DNA of 23,456 nt from assembly GCA_037834085.1 (NCBI GenBank), contig JBBMKC010208820.1:1-23456 (forward strand), read 5' to 3'. The DNA comes from Bipalium vagum (Eukaryota > Platyhelminthes > Tricladida > Geoplanidae). The notes under the pieces are model-generated. The model saw nothing but the letters and a program-made list of their open reading frames with translations. It did not search any database and was not told the DNA's origin. The first letter of the stretch is position 1. The number at the start of each line of letters is the position of its first letter. A program made the position numbers and the translations under genes. This document shows positions 9,553 through 20,400 of the stretch, piece by piece.

Positions 9553-12500
9553 TTATACAGATGTTTCCGAATTAAATTTAATTAAGAATTTTTGAGAATC
9601 GTGATCAATTGTATCTTCGCTGAGAGAGAACATTGGTATATGGTATACAGTACAGAGTAAGGAAACGCTTTCCCTTTTAAGCATGAACGTTAGTCTATTT
9701 GACAGTCCTCGACTCAATGTATATTTACAGTAAACTGTCCAAACTTGCCCATTAATAGTTTCAGAGGCTTCGATCACCTTTGGAGTTGAAATAAAACTTT
9801 CAAGAAATGCTTGTGCTGACATTCCAAATTTAAGGCATTTGACTAAATGGTTGTGGATTCTTGACTTTGGAAATTGGATTTGCAATCGAGCGAGCCGAAG
9901 ATACTTTTGAAAAGGTTTAGCGAGTTGAGCTAAAATGTTTTGAGCGGCCTCAACGTTTGTTAGGATTTTTATGGAGTTATCTGCATAGAAATGAATAAAT
10001 AAAAGAATTTCAAATAAATAATTTTTCAATTTGTTATTAATCAAAAAATGAAATTGACGGAAAATACCCAATTAATGTTGCTCTAAATGTAATATATATA
10101 TACTAATAAATATAATCATAAGAATTAATAATAAAGTATTAATAGTGATAATAGGAGAAAATGTTAAGAAAAATTAGGTCAAATAAAAATTTAAATAAAA
10201 CTGGAAAATGTAATTAAAAAAAATTAAAATTTAAAGAAAAATACAAAGTTTTTATTTATTCATAAAATACATTTATTCACATCTAATCAAGAAAAGCAGC
10301 TCATTTAAATCAGTTTTGTGGAAATATTAATTAACAAATTAAATCTTTTCCCCATTAATTTATTAAGGAAGCAAAGAAGTTATTGGAAAAAAATTATTCA
10401 TTTTGTTATGTTATTTTTGAAGAGATTATTTTACAAATGTAATAAAAATAATGTAATAAAATTAAAAAAAAATTGAGTCTGGGGGAATCAGTATTTTGGT
10501 CTCCAAAACCAAATTTTCATTCAAACAAAACATTAGTCTGTTGATGGAATTTAAAGGACCAGGGATTTGGAAACTATTGGAATCGAGACAAACGATTAAG
10601 AGTGAAATTTTTTGTGAATAAATAGATCTTTTGGGGTATCTGAAGGATAAAGTTTATATTAATAAGCCAAAGTCCATTCAACAATTAGAACAATATTCGT
10701 GACGAAATTAAAGCGATAAACCCGGAAGTTGTAGCAGGTGTCTTTGAAAAATCCATAAAAAGAGCCAAATTTTGTGAGGCAGAAAGTGGTGGTCATTTGA
10801 AGGACATAATTTTCAAAATCTAGTTAAAAAAATCTCCGTGAATTATTGTTTATGTATAATATTCAAAATAAAAAATTGTCTGGAATATTTACTTTTTACT
10901 ATTATTTAAAATCATTAAGTTACTTTTGAGCCACCCTGTAGTTACCACCCCAATGCCAATTAGTTTGAAGTTGAGAAGTGCTTCAAACCTCTATAAAAAA
11001 CCTCAATTAGTATAGCAACAGGATCTTGAATAATATAATATATTGTAAAATAGGACAATATAAAGCAAAAGGTATAATATTTTTTTTTATAAAAGAAATA
11101 ATATTTTAGGACTTTAAAATCGTAAATTATACGAAAAGAATAAAAGAGGTTTAAAAATGAACATGAAAAATATCTTGTGTAAGAAAAGTATTTTAAGGAA
11201 TACCTAGAACAACGAGGATGGAATTAAGACAAATATGATGAAGTTAAAACAAGAAAATCTATGAAAATCAAATAAATCTTTAGAACCTAAAATTGTTTTC
11301 CCTGACTTTATTAAGATTAATGGGATTTCCTGGATATATTTTTTAACTATTTGAGGTAGTCAGTCCAATAGAAGGAACACTTTAAAACTACAATGAAAAG
11401 AAAAAGATATTGATTATTTAAAGAACAAAAAATAATATAAGCAATGATGAAAATATTCTTTAAAAGTATTTCAATTTTTGTTTAAACATTAAATTATATT
11501 ATATACCAACAAAAAGCTAAATTTTGTGTGGTTAAAGAGAGCACTCAGAAAAAATCTAGAATTACATCGCTTATAAGGTCAGTAAAATAGTGAGATAAAA
11601 ATGAAATGTAACATTTGATATTAAAGAGGGGACTAATCAGATCATAGGCCTTTTTAATTTTAAAATATTATTTATTTTTATAATGTGATGGTTTATTAAT
11701 ATTAAAATTAAAAAAATAATAACTATATATTAACTTAATTAGAAGTAATTTTTTAAAAATATTATTAAATATTAAATATTACATATAATAAAAAGTTTAC
11801 TGTAAAATATTAAATATTATGTATTTTATAATTTTTCATTGTTTTAATTGTAAGTGAATGGTTTGTAATGTTCGAAAAAATGAAGCATAAAGAAAATCTG
11901 TATAACCATGGCACCATATTTATCGTAAAACTACATTATTAATATCAATAAATTTCAAATATAAAATCAATTATAAAAAATAACAAAACCACTTTAAAGA
12001 GGGTATAATGGCCTTTGAACATCGTTGGCAGAAGTGCATTTATTTTAAGGGAAATTATTTTGAAAAATAATGTGATTTTTGTTAAAATAAAATTTGTTTT
12101 TCTGTTTCATTTCGCGAACTTTTCAAACCACGCTCGTATTATGAAACTTAATGTTTTTGAAAATTTGATAAATTTATAATGGTAAAATTTAAAAATATTA
12201 ATGATATGTCAAAATCCCACGGTTTGATTAAATTTTTGTGAAAATTAAAATTACTGGTATCACTTATCAAATTATTTAGAAAATGTCTTGCCTTGATTTT
12301 ATAATGTTAATAGATATAAAGTTTAGGAAGGGTATAACAGATATACTTGAGAAGAGAAGATAAAAAATATAGAATAATATATATAAATAATAAAAAAATA
12401 ATATAAAACATTTTTTTAAAAGGTAAGCATAATATCAAACGCCTTAGTTGAAGTTGAAGATTTGGTTTTATTGCGGGTAATAACGAAACTAACATAATTG

Positions 12501-12888
12501 AAATAAATATAAATATATAATATAAAATATTTTCCATAGACGAATTATTAATTCTTTAAAACACTTATTGAAATTAAAAATTGCTAGACAAAGTTTATTT
12601 TTGAAGAAAATGAATCAAATTTAATATTTTTTCATCTGAATTATTTATGTATTCTTGAAGAAATTCTTTGAACATTTTAATTAACATTTTCCCAAAATAT
12701 TTCACAAGTACATCTCGAAAGTTAATGGTGATGGAATTTTTTTCTAATGAAAACAAATTTATTTCCTTTTTAATTTATATAAATATTTTTTAATAAAAAA
12801 ATACAATTTCTGTCAACTATAATTAAATTGTTCGTTTGTAAATGTTAATTATCCTTTAGCAAAATTTTAGAAACAGAATAATAATGAT

Positions 12889-12928
<40 letters not shown>

Positions 12929-14350
12929 TTCATATTTCCACAATAAATGATAACAGTTATTATTAATTTTATTTTTTATGATTTTTTATATTATACGAAA
13001 ATGTGCACCAGGTCTTATCATCGGTTTTGTACATTTTCTAATTAGAACAGAAATCTTCCCAAAATGTGCTTGAATGATTAATTTCCTTCGGTGAAGAATC
13101 AGATATTATAGTGATGGTTTTATAATCTAAATGAGATATTATCTTTTAATAAAATCAATTTTCTGCGTTTTAATTGGCACAAATGTAATTAATTATCCTT
13201 TTATATCTTAATGACTTTTTCTGTTACCAATATACACAAACTGAAAAGAAATTAAAAAAGTGTTCGAACTTTGAAGATCAAAACAAACTTCTTAATCCAG
13301 GAGTTCTTAAAATTGACCATTACAACGGTTTTAATTTAAAGTAAAATTTTAATGAAAAATTCTCTTTAATTAACTAATTATCATAAATTTAGAAATATTA
13401 TTCAAGAAAATTAATAACTTTCTTCTCAGCATTGATTAAAACAAATTATTCACATTTTGACTAATTATTAATTAAAATAAATGAAAAAAAAACTACTGAA
13501 TAAGGACACTTCCAAAGAAAAAAAATATAATGAGATTAATAATGAAATCGATAGATTTGAAACGGGAATAAAGGATTTGTAGATGGAGTAAAAATCCATC
13601 ATCAAAACCTGATTATTTCAATGGAAAATCATCATCTGCAAAAGACAAAATCAATTTTGCTGTAGACTTGGCAAATAATTTTATCTGGAAATAATGCCTC
13701 AGGGAATCATCGTAGATTATCTCAGTAAGTACGGAAAGACAATATTTCTCATTCCGTAACATTGGGAAAATGAAGACCAACAAAAATATAATGAGCCACT
13801 ATGTTAAAACTAATTCGACAAAGAATTGGGAAGGATCACAAGAGGTCTTTGATGAGTTTGAATTTTTTAACCATATCCTCAAAAGCTCTACACGAGCATC
13901 TGTCACAATATTTTATCTCATTGTATTTCTTATTGTAAAAATTTTACAATGGGAACAATGAAACAAACCGTTTTGATTGTAATTTCTTTGATCGTCGAAA
14001 TTGCTCAGTTTCTTGATTCTGTTAAATGCATCTTCCGTAGACGTCATAAGCCGAAGTCTTCGCTTCTTTATTCGTTTTTCGTGCTCAATTTCTTTGTAGA
14101 ATTTCTCTCTCAAACTAATTGAACCAATTTCATACTGAGTTATTGATCGCGGAAACTTTTCTCCTTTACTCGACCGTGGCGATTGTCTTGGTGATTTCAA
14201 CGATTTTTTGCTCAATGAATTATTCTCTTTTTCCGGATTAACGTTATCTTTGGTGTGGGATTCCTTTTTATTTCTCGGAGAATAGACATCGGTATTACTG
14301 TCTTGGGAAATGGAAGATTTATACGTGGTTCTGGCGTATATGTTGTACAT
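9553..14350 (-). CDS. Vang: Van Gogh / Vang-like planar cell polarity protein, 3' part
   Basis: Vang is a four-pass membrane protein of the core planar polarity pathway that binds Prickle and Dishevelled at cell junctions. Two exons of its cytoplasmic tail are here. The exon 14350-13969 has a variable Ser/Lys-rich part, then the conserved coil EIEHEKRIKKRRLRLMTSTE and DAFNRIKKL, matching the EHERRVRKRRARL...EEAFTHIKRL region of vertebrate VANGL. The exon 9980-9553 reads VEAAQNILAQLAKPFQKYLR, later GMSAQAFLESFIS, HIPMFSLSEDTIDHDSQKF, and ends NSETSV, the PDZ-binding tail typical of the family. The join is phase 1 (AACG|AT makes Asn-Asp), donor GTTTGT at 13968, acceptor TTCTATGCAG at 9981. Together they give about 268 residues, roughly half the usual 520-550. 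The transmembrane exons are expected above 14350 but were not found in this window. The tail looks intact and functional. Confidence 0.93.
10480..10940 (+). mobile_element. Tc1/mariner-superfamily relic, 3' end with terminal repeat
   Basis: The C-terminal end of a transposase is visible: GYLKDKVYINKPKSIQQLE (10636-10692), then after a frameshift near 10695 IRDEIKAINPEVVAGVFEKS and AESGGHLKDIIFKI, ending at a TAG at 10821-10823. This layout (WGYLKxKVY ... GGHLKDIIF) is that of Tc3-like transposases. Sequence upstream of 10630 is eroded. The right end is a terminal repeat, ACTTTTGAGCCACCCTGTA, ending at 10940 with TA as the probable target. No matching left end (TACAGGGTGGCTC) is visible, so the 5' part is gone. 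It sits in the Vang intron, antisense to Vang. Confidence 0.8.
12895..12928. repeat. (TAA)n microsatellite
   Basis: About eleven TAA units, with interrupted units just upstream from about 12879. Confidence 0.85.
13480..13965 (+). pseudogene. Weak decayed coding traces, unassigned
   Basis: Short protein-like stretches alternate between frames: SKEKKYNEINNEIDRFETG near 13510, SSSAKDKINFAVDLANNF near 13630, IIVDYLSKYGKTIFL near 13710 and an open frame at 13770-13961 containing NWEGSQEVFDEFEFFNHIL. No family is recognised. It lies at the edge of the Vang intron and could be a dead mobile element or chance. Confidence 0.2.
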
Positions 14351-14584
14351 CTGAATCCAAAGTAATAATGAAATATACACATTTTAGTATAAATATTATA
14401 TTTATATAATTATAATTATTACTTTTACTTGATTATTTAAAGCAGAAACCGTTACCATAAGATAAAAGGCACAAAATTAATTAATTTTAATTAATTATTT
14501 CAACCAGTAATTATATTAGTGAATCTGTAAAAATGGAAAGCAATGTTGGAGTAATAAAACAGCCATTGGTGAAAATAATAAATA

Positions 14585-15215
14585 TTAGGTCGACACATAA
14601 GTAATGTCGTTTTTAAATAATTAATATTCAATCAATAAGTATTAGGTTGTTTAGAAATGAATGCCGTTTTTTGAATTTTAATTTTTAAGTAAAAATCTTC
14701 ACGTAAGACTAAAGTTTATTAAGCAAAATATGCACCATTAGCTTGAATACACTTAGTCCAACGAGACACAAGTTTCTTTCATAAAATTCCTGTGTTCTGG
14801 AAGCAATGAAGTCGTTGAAGGTATTTTTGGCGTCCTCTTCGTTACTGAAACATCTATCGCGTAAGAAGTGGTAATAATTTCTTTAAATATATTAAATTAA
14901 TATTTTTTGGTGAATTTACGAAACAAGTTTAATGTTTTAATATATTTTTTTGAATAATTTGATTATATGCATTAAATCTGTAGAAATGGCAGAGGAAATA
15001 CCAAATGAAAATCATAAAAATATAGCCACCCAAGACTTCTTCGATTCCAAACCACAGGATTTTTATAAAGATGGTCTTATAAAATTAGTTTCTAAATGGA
15101 GTGACATCGTAGAAAACAATGGTGCTTATGTATTTAGTTAATATATCTGTTCTGCGACTTCTTTTGTTATTTAAAGTTTTCCATAAAAAACGACATTATT
15201 TATGTGTTGACCTAA
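14585..15215 (+). mobile_element. Deleted mariner element with both terminal repeats
   Basis: The ends are near-perfect inverted repeats: TTAGGTCGACACATAAGTAA onward at 14585, and the complement of TTAGGTCAACACATAAATAA ending at 15215. TA lies on both sides (14583-14584 and 15216-15217). The plus strand near the right end keeps the C-terminal end of a mariner transposase: ATQDFFDSKPQDFYKDGLIK at about 15024-15083, then LVSKWSDIVENNGAYVFS and a stop at 15139-15141. At 631 bp it lacks most of the usual 1.2-1.3 kb, including all catalytic residues. Its left part contains a piece of a second mariner (from 14642). Confidence 0.88.
14642..14890 (-). mobile_element. Fragment of a second mariner inside the first
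   Basis: At 14642, right after a TA, a different mariner-type end begins (TTAGGTTGTTTAGAAATGAA, then TGCCGTTTTTT). Behind it on the minus strand is another transposase C-terminal end: HFLRDRCFSNEEDAKNTFND, ASRTQEFYERN, then in the next frame CVSRWTKCIQANGAYFA with the stop at 14721-14719. This is a different lineage from the host element by both end and protein. The opposite terminal repeat is not visible, so the insert is truncated somewhere around 14880-14980. The frame change just before CVSRW shows it is decayed. Confidence 0.75.
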
Positions 15216-15217
15216 TA

Positions 15218-15880
15218 AATAAAATGTATAATTTTTTCACAAATGATAGGGAATTCGGACAATTTACAAGATAGCTTGGGGACGTTCATATTAATGAAAG
15301 TTTAGTACATTTGGTACATTTTAATCAATATTTTGTCATGTATATGGTAATTAAAATATAATATTTTCCTTCATTTCATTTAAAATGGTGACCTAAAAAA
15401 CAAAGATATTATTAAATTTACGAAAGGTATTCACAAAATAAGGCTGTATGTGGTTGGGGGTGATGGTATACAACGCCCTTTCTATTGAATAATTTAGGCC
15501 GGTATTTTTCATCTCTTGTTTTAATCTTTCAAATTAATGATAATTAAAACAGTATATATAGAATCAATTGTTTGATAAGGACCAGAAGATCATAACGAAT
15601 GAATATTTCAAATCTTAGAAAAAAGACATCACCTTTGTTGAAGACAATCTTGGTTTTGTAATCGCTATCTTTATTGATTTACGGTTTTTTTTCATATTAT
15701 TTTTCTATGTGATCCACTTTTCATATCAGGTGATCATATTTTTCAGAAATGATTCAAGTTCATTTCTTTTCAGTAAAGATTCACGAACAGTAATTCTGTT
15801 GATTAAAATCTTTTCAGATAACTTATAGAGTACAATATGAGACGCACAAATATCAAATCTTTTCCAGATGATTTAAAATA
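15218..15880. other. AT-rich spacer between mariners
   Basis: No gene recognised on either strand. I looked here for Vang transmembrane exons (minus) and UPF2 first-MIF4G exons (plus) and found neither. Confidence 0.5.
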
Positions 15881-17050
15881 TTGGGTTAAGGAATAGAAAA
15901 GTTCGTTTTTTAAATATATATTTAAATCATAAAAATAACAAGGTTATTTAATTTCAATCAATAATATATTCTCCATCGGTTTGAACAACTTGAGACCATA
16001 TCTGTGCTAAATCTTCAACACCTTTGCGATAAAATTCCAGTGGTTTTGAATCAAAAAATGCCGAGATCTCCATTTTGATATCCTCTTTACCTTTGAACTC
16101 CTGATCATTTAAATGATTTTGGAGAGATCAGAATAAATAGTAATCCGATGGTGCTAGGTCAGGAGAATATGGTGGATGTGGTAAGACTTCCCATTCAAAT
16201 TTCAGGATCTTTTCCCGAGTCAATCTAGCAGTGTGTGCTCTAATTGTTGAGCATACAGTTCAGCATTAATAGTTTGATTGTCATTCAACAGTTCCCAATG
16301 CACAATTCCATCGATGCACCACCATACAGATAATACCTTTTTAGGGTGCCGACCAGGTTTGACAGTGGGTAGGGGTGTTTGGTTTGGACTAACCATTGCC
16401 TATCTCTTTTGTTGTTGACATACAGAACCCATTTCTCATCACCTGTTATCAAGCGATCAAAAAAAGGATTGGTTCCCATTCTGGAGAGTGGTTGTTCTTT
16501 GAATTCTATTGGCATCAGTCAGTTTGTGCGGAATCCAAACACTTAGCTCACAGATTTTCCTATGCTTTTTTAATGATTCCAAACCGTTTTTTGGTCACAA
16601 TCAAAGGTTTGTGCCAAATCATATGTCGATTGAGGAGGGTTCGATTCGATATTTGCCCGCAAAATGTCATCATCCACCACATTTGGGGCTCCTGATTTTG
16701 GCTTGTCCTCCAGATCGAAATTTCCTTTCCGAAACTTTAGGAACCATTTCTGGCATTGACGGACACTAATGGCATCTGGATATACAGCGCAAATATTATT
16801 TGTCGCTTCTGTTGCCTTTACACCGGTTTTAAACTGAAAGAGCATGCAATGTCGAATATGCTCTTTAGTGAAATTCATAATTTTTATCTACAAATTTATA
16901 ATTTTTTCAAATTAATTTTATAAATAATTAAAGACTGATACCTGTACTAGTTAATTATTAAATTTAAATATTCGTCAAATCAATAAATATTATTTAAGCA
17001 ACTTCACAAAATGATATTAAAAAAACGACTTTACTATTTCCTTAACCCAA
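15881..17050 (-). mobile_element. Near full-length mariner with both ends
   Basis: The left end TTGGGTTAAGGAATAGAAAA at 15881 and the complement of TTGGGTTAAGGAAATAGTAA ending at 17050 form terminal repeats of about 30 bp with few differences, flanked by TA on both sides (15879-15880, 17051-17052). The flanks fit an original TAAAATATTTTA site, so insertion was into the centre of a palindromic TA target. At 1170 bp it is about 100 bp short of a typical mariner, which fits the internal deletion in its transposase. It lies just upstream of the first visible UPF2 exon, probably in an intron. Confidence 0.92.
15954..16878 (-). pseudogene. Broken mariner transposase
   Basis: The start at 16878 (MNFTKEHIRHCMLFQFKTGV) opens the paired helix-turn-helix region, with linker LEDKPKSGAP and then LAQTFDCDQKTVWNH. 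The frame shifts near 16570 and continues as SRMGTNPFFDRLITGDEKWV, whose Asp (16438-16440) is the first catalytic residue. About 90 bp are missing near 16225, between AQQLEHTLLD and RLTREKILKFEWEVLPHPPY. This removes the HQDNARPH block with the second catalytic Asp. The third Asp is present in YSPDLAPSDYYLF (16143-16145) but a stop follows. The C-terminal end FFDSKPLEFYRKGVEDLAQ runs to a stop at 15956-15954. It cannot make an active enzyme. Confidence 0.9.
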
Positions 17051-17052
17051 TA

Positions 17053-17416
17053 TTTTATCTTTGGACCACTTCATCCATCACCATGGTGATATTACTTAAC
17101 GAAATTTCTTAATTTAATTTGTTTATTGTATCTTTTAATATTTTTATTTGTTTTTTCAGGAGAAATAAAAATCTAAATTTTCAATTTAAACTTTAATAAT
17201 TTGTGCTTCCATGTGATAAATAACATGTTTTGAGAAATTTTCTATAAGACTCCTATTTTGTCTTGTATGGTGTAACTTGTGTTCAGCTTCATTCATTACT
17301 GTGGTGATATTAATTCTTAAAAATGATTGACTGATTTAATTTTTTATTAATTATTCGTTACTCGAGAAAGAGAATTTTGATTTTTTTTATTTGATTATTG
17401 ATTAAAATATCAACAG
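17053..17416. other. AT-rich, probable UPF2 intron
   Basis: No coding signal. It ends in the acceptor ATATCAACAG at 17407-17416 that opens the first visible UPF2 exon, so it is probably intronic. Confidence 0.55.
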
Positions 17417-20400
17417 AACTCGACATTGATGCCGTGGAAAAGGAAATCGATAATGAATCGAGAGCAATTGATCCAGATTCCAATGACATAATCCAGTTTG
17501 ATGAATCGGAAAAAACGCCAGTTGAAGAAGAGAAAGAAGACAAAGCCGCAGTCAAGGTGAAGTTGCCTTTCGATAATTTCCTCAATTCACTATCGAACTG
17601 CATCAACCGCGATCTGATCGATAAAGCCAGTCAGGAATTCTGTGAACAATACAACAACAAAGCCAATCGGACTCGACTGTCCCGAGAACTGTTCTGTGTA
17701 CCGAGAAATCGTTACGATCTCTTGCCGTTTTATGCTCGACTGATCGCTAATCTTAACCAAATCACCAACGAGGTGGCCAACGATGTCTGCCAATCATTGA
17801 TGAGTGAACTACGCTGGCATGTGCACAAAAAGATGCAGACCAATCTGGAATCGAAAATCAAAACCGTTCGATTTATTGGTGAGCTTGTCAAGTTTGGTGT
17901 ATTCAAGAAATCGGAAGCTCACAACTGTGTCAAGGAGCTGCTCCGACAATTTCAGCATCACAATATCGACATGTTGTGTGCCCTACTGGAAACGTGTGGT
18001 CGTTATCTGTTTCGCTCAAAGGATAGTCACAAACGGACGGATGTCTACTTGAAAATAATGCTCAAGCGCAAAGATGTCACAGTGCTGGACCAGAAATACT
18101 TGACTATGATCGATAATGCCTATTATTACTGTAACCCACCGCTGGTGCCCAGCAAGTTCTACGAGGTGGAAGATCTTACACCGGACCAATTGTTCTTGCG
18201 CAAACTGCTTTACGTTGACCTCAACAAACACAACAGTGACAAAATTTTCAAATTGGTCAGGAAATTTAACTGGAACGACTCTGAGGTCAGTGAAAATCTA
18301 TGTTTCCATTTATTCTTTGCCACCTCTACTCTCTCGTGTTCTTTTGTTTTTGTCCCCAAACGGTGTCCAACATTAATCTCTATTTATTATTCATTTTCAC
18401 GTTTTAGTTTCTGGAATTCGCAATTCAAACTTTCACCGAGGTTTGGAAGGTCAAATTTAACAATGTTCCATATTTGGCCAGCGTTCTTGCAGGACTAACT
18501 CCGTATCACGAGGAGCTCGTTGTTTCCGTAGTTGATAATGTGATTGAGGAGATACGATTGGGTTTAGAGGTGAGATGGGATGTTTTGTTATTTCGTTTAT
18601 TTGCTCTAGTCTTATTTCATATTCATCGATAAAATTTTTTTGTTTTGTCTATTGATTAAATGATTTTTATTGGTATCCCAAAAAAATCAATAAATCACAA
18701 TTTCAGATCAATGATCACAAATTGAATCAAAATCGTGTGAGTGTTATCCGATACTTGGGGTATTTTTACGTCTATAAATTGGTCAATGCTGGTGTGATTT
18801 TCAACATTCTCTATTCGCTCATTTCCTTCGGAATATCCAATGAAAGTAAATCGATTTCTCTTGACATATAGATGTGCTGTTGATTATAATAATTATTATT
18901 CTCTTTATTTCAGTTGAGTCTCAACTGGACCCGGTGGACAATTATTTCAGAATCAATTTGATTTACACTTTGCTCGACAGTTGTGGACAATATTTCAAAA
19001 TCGGTAATATTGGGAAAAAGCTGGATATATATTTTCTCTATCTGCAAGTGAGTCTAATTAATAATCAATAAATCATTGTTATTTATTTCATGAAAGGGTG
19101 CCAATTATTAGTGAAAACATAACTATTTTACATATCTATGCCATTGGGAATAAAAACCCAATTAATTTTCAATAATTGTAATTTGAATCGATTTTCTAAA
19201 AAATAATATCACTTGCCTTCATTCGATGAAAACAGACAATGGTCGATTTTTGAGATTTATTAAATATCAATCGACATTATTATTGAGTTAACAATTCATT
19301 TGGTTATTAATACATTTCGATAAGTTTGGTTAATAAAATTAATTATTGCACGAAGCACAGAACCACAGTGAAGTTTATCAATTTTTTTATTCAGCAATAT
19401 TTTCTCTTCAAAAAATCTCTTGAAACAAGCACAGCCTTGAAATCAGACGACCAGGACGGACCTGGTGATAAAACCAAAAGCACTTTCACAATTTTAATTG
19501 AGGGTCAACTAAAAGACACGATCACATCGTTGAGACCTAAATGTAAAATATACGCAAGTCTAGAGGACATTCGGCCCGTTATCGAAAAATTTGAAGCCGA
19601 CTGCATTCGAAAGCTAAATTCAAAATCGATTTATTTGGCCAACAGCGAGGCTCAGAATACCAATCAAGGTGGACTGCATAATATCGAAGAAGAACCATGT
19701 GAAGAAGAATTGCAGAAGGACGAAATCATGGATTCACCGAACGAAGATTTGGAGAGCAACGATGAGAACGGCGAGAATGCTGATGTTGGTGTCACAGATT
19801 GTTTTCTAAATCGATTATTTATATTTGTAGACCGCAGAAGACTCTCCAAAAATCTCCATTAAAGATTCTAGTAAACCACGATTCATTGCCTGTACAGAAG
19901 ACGATGATTTCCTACAGCTCTTCGACCAAATGCAAACCGAATCACTCCAGATCCACCCAAATCAAGCGGGGAAAATTGTTAATATCAACGTCACCATTCC
20001 TAAGCACATGAAAACGAAAACCGACATATCGGAAATGGTAAGCTAGTTCATTATTAGTATTGTTATTATTTCATTATTACTTCTATATTCCAGATCGCTG
20101 ATAACGATCCGGAATCGTCGAAGTCGACAGTACCCTATGCACTGGTATCGAAAAAGATGGGTAAAAATCAATATACTGAAATTAATGTACCGAGAAATGT
20201 GGAATTTGTTCACAAATTAATCGAAGTGACTCAAGCATCGGAAAAACAGAGGAAATCGTTGAATAAAGTTGTTCTGGCTATGCATCACGCTCAACAACAG
20301 GAAGAATATTTGGAGGGTTCGTTGTAAATATCTCGATTTAGTTCATTTTTAATTCATGTTGAATTCTTGATTTATCGGAAAGTATTTTGATTTGTATTTT

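Larger units (their letters stand above)
9981..13968 (-). other. Large Vang intron, mostly AT-rich and empty
   Basis: A 4-kb intron, about a hundred times longer than the introns of LSM4 in this window. It contains the Tc1-like relic (10480-10940), a TAA repeat (12895-12928) and weak decayed coding traces near 13480-13960. I see nothing coding between 10941 and 13480: a minus-strand frame at 12537-12307 is low-complexity Leu/Ile/Phe/Tyr from AT-rich DNA. Confidence 0.75.

Noticed and set aside
12307-12537. Minus-strand frame that looks like a membrane protein
   Set aside because: Leu/Ile/Phe/Tyr runs arise from AT-rich DNA; there is no start context, family or splice signal.
16285-16769. Plus-strand frames across the mariner
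   Set aside because: They are antisense to the mariner transposase, which reads on the minus strand with clear motifs.
17358-18376. Several open frames overlapping the large UPF2 exon on both strands
   Set aside because: They lie in other frames of a strongly conserved UPF2 exon and match no family.
18874-19071. Stand-alone frame inside UPF2
   Set aside because: It is the 18914-19047 UPF2 exon with intron sequence at both ends.
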